Assembly (NCBI GenBank): GCA_916613615.1
Contig: OU744736.1
Coordinates: 7,404,224-7,468,223, forward strand
Direction of reading: 5' to 3'
DNA length: 64,000 nt
Source: Steromphala cineraria
Lineage: Eukaryota; Mollusca; Gastropoda; Trochida; Trochidae
The notes under the pieces are model-generated. The model was not told the origin of the DNA. It made no database searches and saw only the letters and a list, made by a program, of their open reading frames with translations. The position numbers and the translations under genes are program-made. Numbering within the stretch: the first letter of the stretch is position 1; every line of letters starts with the position of its first letter. Below, in pieces: positions 22,721 to 37,700 of the stretch.

Positions 22721-25700
22721 TCAGGATTTGTGTTTCTGTTTCTTGTGTTTTTTCTTCTTCTTGAATGGATCTTCTTCAGTCGGCTCTGGCAACTTCCTCT
22801 TCTGTTCAAACTTCCTGTAATACGGATATAACGATTCGATTCAAATAGAGAGAATAATAATCATTTTATATTTCTTAATTTAACAACGATAGAAACACAT
22901 GCCATTTTATAAGTGAACAAGTAATTGTATTATTGTCATATAGACTTGACAAAATAATTTAGGATACCAATATTTCATCAATGAAGAAATTCATAAATAT
23001 TCATAATTTCAAAATTATTTCTGGCAGTTTCGGTTCTCATTCTGCAAAGGACAAATATTTTTAATTCAATAGCCATTTCCTGAGTTTAAAAACATGGTCA
23101 TACACTTTTATTTTAACTTTGCAGCACAGACAAATTCTAATGATGTTGTACGTACCCTTTAACGGAGATGATGCTAGACTTGCTACTGCCGGAGAGAGCT
23201 GACTTCCAATCGTCTTCAGAGCCTTTTATCGCGTATTGGCTAAGGTCATGGTCACCAAGGGTGGATTTTTCCTTTTGTTGTTTTGCCTTTACTTCGTCAG
23301 AGGCTTCTCTCTAGATAAATATACAGACATACATATCTTAGCTGGTTTAATAAACTACAGAAGAAAAAGACAATGGTCTTGCATATCTAAAGTCTTGAAT
23401 TGACAAAGAGTGGATGGTGTTCGGTTCTATATATCTTCATAAACATCAAATTGCTCTGCTAAAATATAATAGAACTAAACCTCATAGTTTTCACCACGGA
23501 AATAAACTGTCTGGTGTCAGTAAATATGAATGGAATAAAAAATCAACTTGACACATTTAATCCGATAAATCAAAACTCTTAAGCGCCTTAGAGTGATTTA
23601 TTGCTATCTCAAATAGGGCGCTATAAATGCTGTATATTATTAAAAGTCAATGCATCAACTTTACAATTTACTCTTTATTTGAAAGTTAAACAACTTCATT
23701 TTGTTACTTATATGAAAAAATATCCTTTTTTCTTGAAGTCTACTGGCTGGCGAACAATTATCGCCGTTTTTTAGACGTTTTCGTTTCTAATATCAAAACG
23801 CATAATCAAATTTGGTAAATATTCTACACAATACTTGATTAGGGATCTTCCTGTCAGGAAATAAATGTTTCAATTGTAGATTATTTTCTAGTTCTCTACG
23901 GCCGCTAAAAATTACAACAGACCGATACTGAGTTTCGTAACACCTTACCGTAATAGTTATCGCCAACATACGCTATCAGTTCACAAAATTTAAATTCACT
24001 TCCAAATTCTTGCAAAATGTCAGTGGTACTGAAGTATCATATCCTTTGAACGAAGACACATCTATATTTATTAATCTGATTTTATTTACCTTCCCCCGAA
24101 AGGCAAAGTGACCGACTGTCAGTGACAAGCACCCGTCTCGATCGGACAGCATCCAAGCGGTTTAGCGAGGACCAAACGACTTCGGGTAGACGTGAAATAT
24201 TGCGGCAAAATAAATAATTATTGAAAAGAAAACTATCTCAGGTTGAAATTGAATTCTTTGAGGCATATATATGCTGCATTATTTCATTGTTTGTTGTTTT
24301 CTTGATTTGCACGCCGTAGCAGTGAGTGAAGGTAAGTAACCTCATTGCCGTAAAGTGGGCCAGTTTTGACCACGATTATTTCTAGGAAAACAATTCTAAA
24401 ATTATTTGCAATCATACAATTGATATTTTTCTGTATCATAACTGTAGCCAGGATCATTTTATATAAATGTATACATTTTTTTAATATCTGATAAGATTTC
24501 TCGACAGGTCACGTGACTTCCCCGTCTCGTTTACTTTTCCCACGTGCTAAAATTTATCTTTCGTGGCATCTGGAAAATTAAATTCTTTTGATGATTTTTT
24601 TTATTGGTAATAATTTGAAAGTGGGAGAGGTCCTTTGATGAAAAATAGAAGGATTGGATGTGAAACAATGCTCAAATGCCTTACAGCGAGGTGGTGGCGA
24701 TAACTGTTACGCGGCGATAATTGTTCGCCCGCCAGTATTGTTTAAATCTGTCACAACACTAACACCAATATTAGTCTGTTAAGAAATTTATAACCTGCTG
24801 TTCTCAGCATTCGATTTGCATTCAACACTTGCATCAAAAATCAAATTTGTATTGGAGAAACAATGAAACAAATCTATGTGTCCCTCTTCAATATTTATGT
24901 ATTTTCGGTGTATACACATCAGTGAGAAAAGGGATTGAAAGGCTGAAGAAACAAAAAGAAAAAAAGATATGACAAGGGATAGACAGCAGGTTTCTGATTA
25001 ACTGAATTTTTGTAAAGAAAGTATACACATCAGGGTGATAAGGGATTGAAAGGTTGAAGAAATAGACAGAAAAAAATCATAGATGACAGGTTCCCGAAGG
25101 ACTCAAGTTTTGGTCTGGCTTTTGTCAGTCAACCTTTCCATCAACCTTTCCAGCTTGGATGACTCTACCAGTAGCCTGCTCCACCTAACATAGACCTCAG
25201 GATAGCTGTAGCACTGAAAGAACCTCATTACAAATGGGTGTTGAGTCAGGTGGGGGCAATGACAGTGAAGAACAAAGACCTGAACCTACCAGGTCCTCCT
25301 CCAGTGTTTGTCTACTCGGCTTCATCGAGACTTCTTTCTCCACCGCCATCCTTCCCTCTACATCCGCCTCCACGATCTCAGACAAGTACTAGCGACAAGA
25401 GAAAAACAACTCTGATTGATACATTCAAACATCCCATTTTCAAATTTTTAATGATTAATAGCACTAAAGCAGGCGAAACTAAACTACTGAGTCAGTTTGA
25501 TTTGTTTGTTTGATGTTCCTGCATTGATTTTATTTCAATTTTCATTAAATAATTTTCTATTCTTTGTCATGGCCTAACTTTGCAACAGTTGATTTAATTG
25601 TGAATAAATATCTTAACAATAACGATTTTTGGGATCTATGTAGTCTAACAATTAGACTCTGAAATGAATTTTTTCAATAAATCTGAAATTTGGAAAAAAA

Positions 25701-28700
25701 AGGATGAAAAGGAGACTGAGATTTCTTCATTTTCTAAAATTGAGCTCTTAAGTTTTATTATAGACTTGCTTAGGCTTGCATTTTTATTTTAGGGTCTGGC
25801 TGACAGACTAGGATCTATGCAGTGAAATAAATACTTTTCTTTACCTTGGAGACCTTGCGGATGACCTTGTTGAAGAGAGCCAGCAGCTGATTGGCTGGGA
25901 GCTCGAGCTCCTTCTCCAGATCCTCCACGGTCTTGTGCTGCAGACCCAGACCCAGCAACAGACCCTGGGATACAGCAGGGATATAATATGACATGCTTGT
26001 CAACATTCTATTGAAACTAGTGGGTGACATGGTATTTAACAAGAGATTTAACAAGAGAAAGATTCTGATTTTTTAAGTTAAAACAAATTTCAGGCAAAAG
26101 AAATTCTGTTACTTAGGCAATTGAAATTGACGTTTTTAGTATAATGGTGCTCTCTCTTTTAATGGAGTATAATATAAGTCAATTGAACTCATGGACTGAC
26201 CAATGACAATAATGATTATGATAAGTGTTCTCATTAAGGTGCTGCATAGTGAAATTGCTGATAAATTTCTCTAGGTGTGAGAGACATGCATAGAAGTTGC
26301 CGACTGTTAAGTAGGTGTAAATGGCAGCTCTGGCTGAACAGGAACCAAAGCATTTTTTTTCAAACTATGAGTCTGAAGGCCTAGGCTTTCCTTAAAGTTA
26401 GTTTTCAGTGGAGAAAACAACACAGAGATGTGCTGTTGCATCTAAGTTTAATATAAGACATTTGAACTCACGGACTGGACAACACTGAGATGAACGGAGG
26501 TGTGAGAGAGGAAGACGAGTCTGGCGATGATCGGGACGAGGTCCATCACGAGATGATAGTCAACCATGTTCTGGGCATACAGCTCCAGCCTCTTCAGGTC
26601 GTAACGACTCATGTGCACATCAAGCTCCGCTCGGGTCAGGCCTCCTACAGTCCGATCAAATCATGAAAATACCATCCAAACAATTATATAGATTAAAGAC
26701 AATTTTTTTAAACCTTATTTTTATTTGTCACATCATGCCAAAAAGAATAGACTTCATATGACACTCGGTATTGCTTTTATTATTAACAACGCTTAAATAT
26801 GCACTGCACAAAAGATGCTAATTGCAAAATGTAGTTTTCAAAATACAATGTTGTGTGGCCAATAAAGAGGATATTTTCATTTCTTTAACTCATTTGCAGC
26901 CAGTGGTTCTTAGGCAAAAAATAAACCTGCAACAATTGCTTTGTATAATGTATTTGGGACAATAAAGAGTTGCATAATCATTCAACTGACCTGTAGCTTC
27001 TGTCATTCTGTCCTTGTCGCGCAGTATGTTGAGAGCGAGAGACGGATGGAAGGTGCGGAACTGGTAGCTCAACAGTGATACAAACCGTCTCTGGAAATCT
27101 GGTGATACATTCAGTAGAGTTGATAAAATATAACAGATGATTTTGCACAGATAATCAGAACATTTTCTATTTCATTCATACTTTTATCCATATGAAATAC
27201 TGTCTTAATCAATTTCTTTGCTGAGTAGTTGAATCAGTTTCTATCTTTTTTTTGTTGAAAAAATCTTAAAAAAGACAAGTTGTAAAACCAACTTTATTGT
27301 GAAATTAAAATTTTTAAGCAAACGGTCACTCCTTCATCAAGTTCGACTAGAAATGTTCTGTATTCCTCTTTGTAGATACAAACCCAACAAAATCGCACCT
27401 TTCTTAAACTCTGGTAGCCATGTGTTGTCGGCGGCCCCGCCCACCTGTTGAGCTGCCACGCCCCCCTCTTCTCCCAACACCTTCAGCATGATGCATGAGT
27501 GTTCTCCTGTCAGGTCGTTCTGGTACATACATAACCATATACTCATTTAAAAAACAGACATGTTTTTCTGTTATCAACAAATTAGTGGTAAAATAGAGAT
27601 ATCACAAAAGAATTTGTGTCATATGAATTTGAAGAAACAAATAACTGAAGACTGAGTATTAAATATACATGATACTTAATGTTGTTTTCTAAATATGAGA
27701 TTTATTTATCTAGAGACATAAAAAATAGAGCCATTGGCTCTGTAGCTCATCAGGCTGTATATTTGATTTTGCTTTAGGGTGTAGCCAATGTGTTTCCCCC
27801 CTTAGTTGGGGCTACAGGGTCATAAAATCTACAATTATTAATCTTCACTAGTCAAGGAGTCTGTACTCTATGTTTAAGCTTTCTAGGCCTTATTGTTCTG
27901 GAGAAGAAGATGAAAATAGGTTTTTAGGGTGTGGCCCCTGTGGCCCTTATTAGGGGTCACAGGGCCACCAAAGCTACAATTTATAATCCTCACTAGTCAA
28001 AGAGTCTGTACACAAAGTTTCAGCTTTCTAGGCCTTATGGTTCTGGAGAAGAAGATGAAAATAGGTTTAAGGGCTTGGTCCCTGTGGCCCTTATTAGGGG
28101 TCACAGGGCCACCAAAGCTACAATTTATAATCCTCACTAGTCAAGGAGTCTGTACACAAAGTTTCAGCTTTCTAGGCCTTATTGTTCTGGAGAAGAAGAT
28201 GAAAATAGCTTTTTAGGGCGTGGCCCCTGTGGCCCTTATTAGGGGTCACAGGGCCACCAAAGCTACAATTTATAATCATCACTAGTCAAGGAGTCTGTAC
28301 ACTTAGTCTAAGGTTTCTAGACCTAATGCTTCTAGAGAAGAAGATGAAAATAGGTTTTTAGGGCGTGGCCCCTGTGGCCCTTATTAGGGGTCCCAGGGCC
28401 ACCAAAGCTACAATTTATAATCCTCACTAGTCAAGGAGTCTGTACACAAAGTTTCAGCTTTCTAGGCCTTATTGTTCTGGAGAAGAAGATGAAAAAAAGC
28501 TTTTTAGGGCGTGGCCCCTGTGGCCCTTATTAGGGGCCACAGGGCCACCAAAGCTACAATTTCTAATCCTCACTAGTCAAGGAGTCTGTACACTAAGTTT
28601 AAGCTTTCTAGGCCTTATGGTTCTGGAGAAGAAGATGAAAATAGGTTTTAAGGGCTTGGTCCCTGTGGCCCTTATTAGGGGTCACAGGGCCACCGAAGCT

Positions 28701-31700
28701 ACAATTTATAATCCTCACTAGTCAAGGAGTCTGTACACAAAGTTTCAGCTTTCTAGGCCTTATTGTTCTGGAGAAGAAGATGAAAAAAAGCTTTTTAGGG
28801 CGTGGCCCCTGTGGCCCTTATTAGGGGCCACAGGGCCACCAAAGCTACAATTTCTAATCCTCACTAGTCAAGGAGTCTGTACACCAAGTTTAAGTTTTTT
28901 AGGCCTTATGGTTCTGGAGAAGAAGTCGAAATTCCACAAAGTTTACGGACGGACGGACGGACGGACGGACGGACGCCGGACACCATGCCATGCCATAAGC
29001 CCATCGGGCCTTACAGGCCAGATGAGCTAATAAAGTTGATATTTTAAGAGATAAATCTTATTTAGAAAACTACATCACCCTCTATGTATCTAATACACTG
29101 GCATCTGTTGCACAGCAAATATATCACCGTAATAGGCAAAAATCCAAAAAATGTTTGACATAGCTAAATCATATTACACAAACTCATTATTTCAGTATGA
29201 CTATTGATTATCAGTAAATCATCAAGATTTGCCAAGATATTGCCATGGCTTTCAAAATACTATGTTTATTCCTAATGCAGATTATTTACGTTCCCAAAAC
29301 ACACTCACATGATAACCTCTATAACCACAAAGCAACCTATACTCACAGGTGTTTGTCTCAGGTAGACAGGTGAGAATCCTGCTCTCTTCCAGAACCTGCA
29401 ACCAATCAACATACACTGGTCAAATCTTGTACACTTTTCATAAACCTCTAGTGAGGCACTCTTCTATAAATTTGGGTTCTACTTTTACAGAATACACCAC
29501 AATACCATTGACAACTTTACGTCAGCTTGAATCTAGTGAAGGGGATTTTATGGGTAGACAAATATGGAAATTGCTTATAAATAATGGGTGCAAGTTGAGA
29601 TCACTATTAATGTCTCCCCTAATGGGTTATGATAAATCATAAAAGCTAACTTTTACAAATAGGTCTGACGAGGTAAAATTGAGATTTACATGCTAACCTG
29701 AGAAGCCCTGAGGTGAGTCCATACGACACTCCGAGATAGTCGAGACGTTCAACGCGTCTCTCGCTCAGCTTCAACAACAGGGGAGGTAAGTGCTTGCGAG
29801 GCGCCAGTCGCTCTTCGAGCAGCCCAACATCCTGGATATGGGATAGAAGTGAGGTGAACACTAAGTGATTTAAAGAATGAGTGAGCAAGTGAGTTGAATG
29901 GTTGGTGGGTGTCAATATAAGTATTGTGATATGTTGTTGATTCTGTAGTGCAGTATATATTGTTGACTGTAAATTCTCCTAAAAAAAAAAGGATGTTTGT
30001 AAAACATTTTGTTGTATTTTTTACAAAATAAACAGAATTTGAAGTACTGTGACATGTTTCATTCTTTGATATAGTGATAAGTATCATGATATGTCTGTAG
30101 CTCCTGTCAGAGAGAAAAAAGACATCAAACAAACAAAACCCATCTAGACCCACCTCCTCTTCAACTGCGTCTAGTTCCTGCTCAACAGCGCCCTCTTCTG
30201 AGAGATTGGGAATACGACCCTCGTAGTACTGCTGGAGAAGTGTCAACGCTCGACTCCCGTAACCCATCTGAAATATTGTCACAAACATATGCATAGGAAG
30301 ATCATACAAGACAGAGATACAGAAACATAAAATACAACAAATGAGAAAGCCTTGCCAGGCCCACCTCCCATAAGTGGTTTGCAATCTTGTAATGTTGTAA
30401 GAAATAGAAAGATTTTAGACAGAGAAAATGCAGAGAAGGTGCTTGTAATCTAACCCTTTTACTTCCTATACACTGCAGTAAGAAATATGTTAGAGATGTA
30501 CCTACCCCTTGGTAGTCTGGGTGTGTTGCAATCCTTACGATCCTTGCTCCCGAGAGACCAGGGAAGTCTGGATCGTGAAACTGTTGAAACAAACATACAC
30601 ATGTATAAGGTCTAGGATGACAAATGTGTTAAACTGTTTGAGGTGCATTCTTTAAGTACAAGATTGTTACCAATATCCCAACTTCACAGAACAGCATCAT
30701 CTAGAATCAATGTTTTTCATTGTAATGTTGGCAGTTCATTCATAAGACCCTAGGTGTCGAAAGATTGAATTTCCATTGTGACAAGTGAGATCAACTGTAA
30801 TTCAATACAGCGCCTTAGAGCAGTTATTGAAACTGGTTTTGGCGCTATATAAATGCCAAATATTATTATATTATTATTATTATTAATACAGTAGAACACA
30901 GTTATAGCGAACAATTGGATATAGTGAAAACAAATTCAAGTCCAGTCCTTATATAATATCATTAAAATTCTATGCGTATAGCGAACACCGGATATAGCGA
31001 ACTAAATTCTTTGGTCCCTTGGGGTTTGTTATATCCGTGTTCTACTGTATATGAATGCTGTTTTGTGAACTTTTATTTGTAAACATTTTTGGGTAATAAC
31101 CTCAACATATATAAGATTTTATACAATCAGCATAAAACTTGGTACAAAGAGTAACTTGGGTCAGTCTTCATCACTGTCTACTCATTGTTCATGGGTGCCA
31201 AAATTCATGACTTGAATGAACTCTCTTCAGCTAAAAGTTGTGTTTTTCAAAAGAAGTGTCGTTAGACAATCAAGCTCCACCAGTGAAACCTTGAGAGCAT
31301 ACACAGAGCAGTAGGGAAAAGGTATTAAAATAAACAAACTTGTGTTAGTGCATAAGTTATGCCATGAGGAAAGGTTGTACACATTATATTTCCTTTGCAT
31401 AACTGCTCAAATCTCAGGGGTTCGTGGGATGCTGAAAGACAACCCAGGTGTGCACGTACAGAACTCAAACTTCAATACAACCCTGGCCTCAAACAGATCC
31501 AATGTGCAATGTGATGATCGAAATAGAATCCCAAGGTTGTATTCAAGAAAATATATTATAAGTAGCGTGTTAAATAGTATTAGTGAAGAGATCACCTGTT
31601 GAGAAATGGTCCACGGTATGAGATCCCCGGCGGACCGCTTGCCCCGAGACAAACTGTTGATGATGGTGCTCTTAGATATCTCTCCCTCTAGACAGATCTG

Positions 31701-34700
31701 AAATGAGGATGCATCATGGTAAGTGCCTAAATATATGTATTTCCTGTGTGATAGTGAAGTACATGGTGACATTTAAGCAAAAGTGTCATAATCTCAGTGT
31801 TTCACAGACTCAAATATATATTCTGTATATCACCTAAGTCACAATATCAAAGAAAGGAATCACAATCCATTTCTAACTGAGGCAGGGTTGCCGCTGTTAG
31901 CACACATCTGAATTCAGTGTCACAGGCACATGAATGCAACAAATTGGTTTTAGGAAGGATGTCATAATAAACAAGTAATGTTTTATCGTAGGGAATTGTA
32001 TGACAAGTGTGAATCCTGATATGAATGCTCTGACAGGTTAATAGTTAATAGCTGATACTAAATATGGAGTGGCATTACATAGTTAGATGAGGCTGTACGA
32101 ACATAACTGACCTGTACGACACACAGCACCTCAGGGAGAGAACTCTGGTTGTCTGAGACTGGACCTAGCAGCACGAAGATGTGGAACGCAGGGGCATCAG
32201 ACAACATCTGGAGGTCGTTAGGTGTGTTCTGAACAATGGAAAGGTACAAATATATAAATACATATCAAAAAAGACTTGAGGTAAAAAAAATCTATTTGAT
32301 TCTACATAACAGAAAATATAACAAATGAAGAAATGAGAAGTTATAAACAATACATCATAAATTTCTTTTTCTAACCATTTCACCCTTCAATCTAGAAATT
32401 AGGCTAAAATGATACTTTTTTTAGGCTTATAGGCAAATGTTGTAGAATTGCAATTCTCTGATAACATTTTTTCCATTCAAGCAAGAAATCAGGCTCAAAA
32501 ACATTATTTTTACTGGTCCCTAATGATTCATAGGGTTAATTTACCTGACTGAGACGCCACCTACCTTGTAGTGAGAGGCAACACAAAGGGCCATAACTCT
32601 GTGCAGAAAGCTCTCGGAGGCCTTGTGGTAGGAGAAGAGAGTGTCTCTGTTCACATAATACAGGTCGCATTTGTCCGGGACCGGGCACCCAGATAGGATC
32701 CGGGGAACAGTCCCGGCATCCAGGCAGAGCAGACTGTTGAGCCAGGATTCAACCGGGTCTCCGTCTGCGTATCGTATTGCCTCGTTGAGAGTGATCTCAT
32801 GTAGGGTTCGACCTGGTGAGGATTAGGTTACTTTTTTATGATTATATTTTACAATGCTTAAGTTATTTCTTTAAATTTTGGGTTATGAGCGCCTGTCAAT
32901 TTCTTAATTTTCAGAAACTTTAAATGAACTAATCTTACATAAGAAAAACAGGAACCATTCCAATATCAGTCTAGAAGTAAAACACAGTTGGTCATGTGGT
33001 GCTAAGATAAGTGCAACAAAAGCTTACAAACAAAACTTGACAGCACAATACAGTCTCCTATGGATCAAGTGCCAAGAGGTTGCTGAAATACAAACAACCA
33101 TTGCCTTGGAAATACAGCCTTGAAAATAGGGCATCAAATAGAATATTACCTGAAGCTGACTGAACGGAGCCTTGTTTTGTGGCTGATACAAGCTTCTGTA
33201 CTTCTGCCGAGTTTGTTCCCCCACTACTCCCGAATGTGGCTGCTTGTTGTCGTAATTGCTGCACCAACTTGAGGGAGAGAGAGCGCCCTGTTCCTTCATA
33301 GCTGCACATCAAACATTAGTATTCAATACAAATTCAGTGGTGGATCCAGAAACTTTAAATGGACAGAAGGGTGGTTCAATTTGGGAACATCCTTTTCATC
33401 TGTAATGGTTTTGTAAAAATCCAATTTTTGAGTTGCGAAAAGAACTTTTGATTTTATGGACGGAAGAAATTTTGGTAGCAGAGAAAAAAAAAATCAAATA
33501 CATGGACGATGCACAACAGTTGAGTGAATGAGTTATTGTTTAACACCACTTGGTCAAAATTTTAGCAATTAGCGGTGTTACACAACAGATGAATGCAGGG
33601 CGACAGCCTATGCCCACATACATTTGGCATAAAAAGCATAAATTTTAGGTAAAGGGAGCGAGTTGGAATTTCTATGCCGTTTAGACAGTATCTCAGCCTT
33701 TAGCAGCCTAGGTAAATAAAACGATCCCACAAATATTAGATTTAATGTTATGATTGAAAAAAAGTTTTTTCATGAAAAGAAAAGAAGCAATAGAGCTTCA
33801 AAAGAGACCTGCATGGGTAAAAAATATAAGATACAAATAATTGATATCTACCTACCCATTGACGGTTGAGGCCATAAAGACGAGGTAAGGTCCGAGAAGA
33901 GACTTAACAAGAGGAAGCGGAATGGCCGCCGCCTCGTCAATACACACCAGCTCCGCCTGGCCTAGCTTGGCACTGTCGGACGGGTGGATGTACTGGAATA
34001 CACATAATGTGATCAGTACACCTAGAGATTATTTAGAATATTTACATGGGGAGTTGATATTGATCTCGTATTGTTTATCCAAAGTTAAATAGTTTTCTGT
34101 GCCTCGTCTATATAAATCAGCTTTGCTAGGCCTAACTTAGCACTGAATGACCTTTTTGAAATGGAAAAACATTTTCTTAATTTGGATGAGATATTCCTGT
34201 TGATAAGAACGTAGCATTGTAGACACTGTTTTGAACTCAGTTATTGACAGTGTATAACAAGAGTCATCAGAAGATGACATATCCCACCGGTTCCACATGA
34301 TCGTAAGATGTAAACCTTTATAAGATAATTGTAAATTTTTCAAGCAAGGTTCATATTAGTATAAGCTAATATATAGGAAACGAAACCTTTCATGAACAGA
34401 GTCCAAATAAGAGCCGTTTCCATGGAAATAATACAAAATAAAATTTTCAGAAATGTGTAAATAACAAAGGGCACCACTTCAGTAGGTGGGCAATACACAT
34501 TTAAAGTTTAAGAAAGATATGTGGATCGCTTTTTGAGTTTTGCTCCGGAAACGAAACCTTTCATGAACAGAGTCCATATAAGAGCTGTTTCCATGGAAAT
34601 AATAAAAAAAAAAATTCAAAAATTTGAAAATATCAAAAGGCACCACTTCAGTAGGTGGGCAATACACATGTAAAGTTTCAGAAAGATATGTGGATCGGTT

Positions 34701-37700
34701 TTTGAGTTCTGCTCCGGAAACGAAACCTTTCATGAACAGAGTCCATATAAGAGCCGTTTCCATGGAAATAATAAAAAATAAAATTTTCAGAAATTTGAAA
34801 ATATCAAAAGGCACCACTTCAGTAGGTGGGCAATACACATGTAAAGTTTCAGAAAGATATGTCGACTGGTTTTTGAGTTCTGCTCCGGAAACGAAATGAT
34901 TACAGACGGAAGGACGGACATACAGACGGACAGGGCGATGACTTTATCCCACTGTATCAAATACCGGTGGGATAATAAACCAGTTCTCAACAATTGCAAA
35001 CTTTTGTAAACAATAACCTCATGACAAGTAACTAAGAAGAGATACCTGAATAGTCTGTCTGTGTTCCCTGAAGATGTTCACCCGAACCACCGCCTTGTTG
35101 AAGTCAGGGTTTGTGGACTGAATGATCTCGTAGTCCAGATGTTCCTGTTAAATAATTATTACCCATATGATCATATAATTAATTAAACCTTCAGAGTTCA
35201 AAATCTCAGATATCAAGTAATGGAGCAGGTTACCCATCTGTATAGTAAACTGCACATATTGCTGAGCTTAATTCTAAATCATGTAAGTATATCTTGTTAA
35301 AACAGTTTCTTTTTTCTAAAATGAACAAGAGGATTGGTTCATATGGAAATTTATCTCTTGACAACGACAAACTCACTTGGTATTCAATGGCATCAAGTCC
35401 TTTAAATATGAACTCAAACAAAGTCTTCAGATTCTCAGGGCTTGGTGCAGTCACAAACACATTTGAATATCTGAAACAAATCGTTAGCGCCGTGATTTTC
35501 TTGACATATTATTTGGCTTTGATACAAAAACACTATTAACACCTATCTTTTGTTCTGGCCTACAACCACATGTGACCATTGACATCTCTTGCAGTTGCTC
35601 TTGAAAAACATGACAGGGATTTAGAGGTAAAAGGTAGGAAGAGCCAGATTTCCTGAATAACATTATGTGTGTTAAAAAAAGATGCCATCCAGTTTCTTTC
35701 TTGTACATGGGTTTGTGAAACAAATATTTTTCTGGTGCAAATAAATCATATAGTTTGTAACATGAGCTCTGTAATACTCACCCAAAGGCTACTGCGGACG
35801 CTATTGCAAGTCCGAGAGAGGCCGACTTGCCACGCCCCCTAGCAGCGGTTAGTACAACTGTGCTTCTTAGTGTCTTCTCAGATATAGCGTCAACAAACTT
35901 CAAAACTGCCTTAGCCTATAAATCAAACAATGATTTGATCTGTTTTACTACATAATCAAATTACAGGTTGTGACAACAGTTTGTGACAAAGAAGGAAAAT
36001 AAATTGGATTGAAAGATGTATACATAAGAACAGTTTAGGTCTTCAACTTACCTACCACAATTGTCACTGTCACAGTTTGCCAGAGGGATGACATTTCTTA
36101 CAGAGTATTTATGATAGAACAGAGAATTCACACTAATCATATGATAAACTGAATATCTCACATTAATCATTTGATAAAGTGAAAATCTCACACTAATTGT
36201 ATGATAAACTGAATATCTCACACTAATCATATGATAAACTGAATATCTCACACTAATCATATGATAAACTGAATATCTCACACTAATCATATAATAAACT
36301 GAATATCTCACACTAATCATATAATAAACTGAATATCTCACACTAATCATATAATAAACTGAATATCTCACACTAATCATATGATAAACTGAATATCTCA
36401 CACTAATCATTTGATAAAGTGAAAATCTCACACTAATTGTATGATAAACTGAATATCTCACACTAATCATATGATAAACTGAATATCTCACACTAATCAT
36501 ATGATAAACTGAATATCTCACACTAATCATATAATAAACTGAATATCTCACACTAATCATATAATAAACTGAATATCTCACACTAATCATATGATAAACT
36601 GAATATCTCACAGACTCACACTAATCATATAATAAACTGAATATCTCACACTAATCATATAATAAACTGAATATCTCACACTAATCATTTGATAAAGTGA
36701 AAATCTCACACTAATTGTATGATAAACTGAATATCTCACACTAATCATATGATAAACTGAATTTATTATATGGCGAGCAGTGAAATACTGGGATTTATCA
36801 GTGAAATAAACTGTCTATCAAGCTACAGTGAAAATAACCTATATTTTCACTGCGAACGGTGACTGATATAATTTGACGTCATAAAACAATGGTCTCACGC
36901 GGCGAATTGGCTTATGACGTCACAGTGTTACTGTGGTGACGGGCTGTTCCTAGCGGCCGCTCGGAGTGAAAATGACCCTTTTCGGGCGTAATTACAATGG
37001 TAAAATCATATAATAAATAGAATATCTGTCTTTTCTTGACTAATACCATGTTTATCTCATCGAGTGAGGTAGAAAGGTTATATTTTCACGAGTGGCGCAG
37101 TGTGATAAACTAAATTATATCACACCTAGGTAACGTACAAGTAATGACATACTAATCTCGTACGACACACGTGTGTCGTATTGCGTTGACCTGTGTCGTT
37201 TCAACATGACCTTGCATTCCACAGATTTGATTGGTTAACCAATGACCTCTCATTTAGGGTCAACTAAAACGGAACTTTTTTCGAATTAACAAAAAACATG
37301 TCATTGCTTCAAGTTTACAGTTTTATATCCTTTTAAAAAGTTGATTATATACTTAGTAAATTTACGATTTGATCAGTGTGCATAACAAATTAATAGATCA
37401 GCGAATGCATTAATAAAAATATTACTTACATAACAACCGTAACAACAACCAGATATCGATCGCATCATGCACGCAATGGATTGTCAGTGATAACATGTGG
37501 GTAGACCAAGTCAAATTTTATCAAATGTGACACACACTGAGAAAATACAACTTTAAAATGCAGTCACTGCATGAGTCAGGAACATATCACAGGGAAATTG
37601 GGAATCTCCAAACACGCTTTAGCTACACAAGGCGTTGACCTTGCCCTTCCCGTTGACATGTCGGGTCCCTGTCACTCTCCGACCATGTCGTTTTCATAAT

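Noticed and set aside
36048..36611. 187-codon repetitive frame on the minus strand
   Set aside because: Produced by the 30-bp periodicity of the intronic minisatellite; no start context, splice sites or family.
36113..36764. Regular array that might look like CRISPR
   Set aside because: Units are contiguous with no unique spacers, and the genome is eukaryotic.
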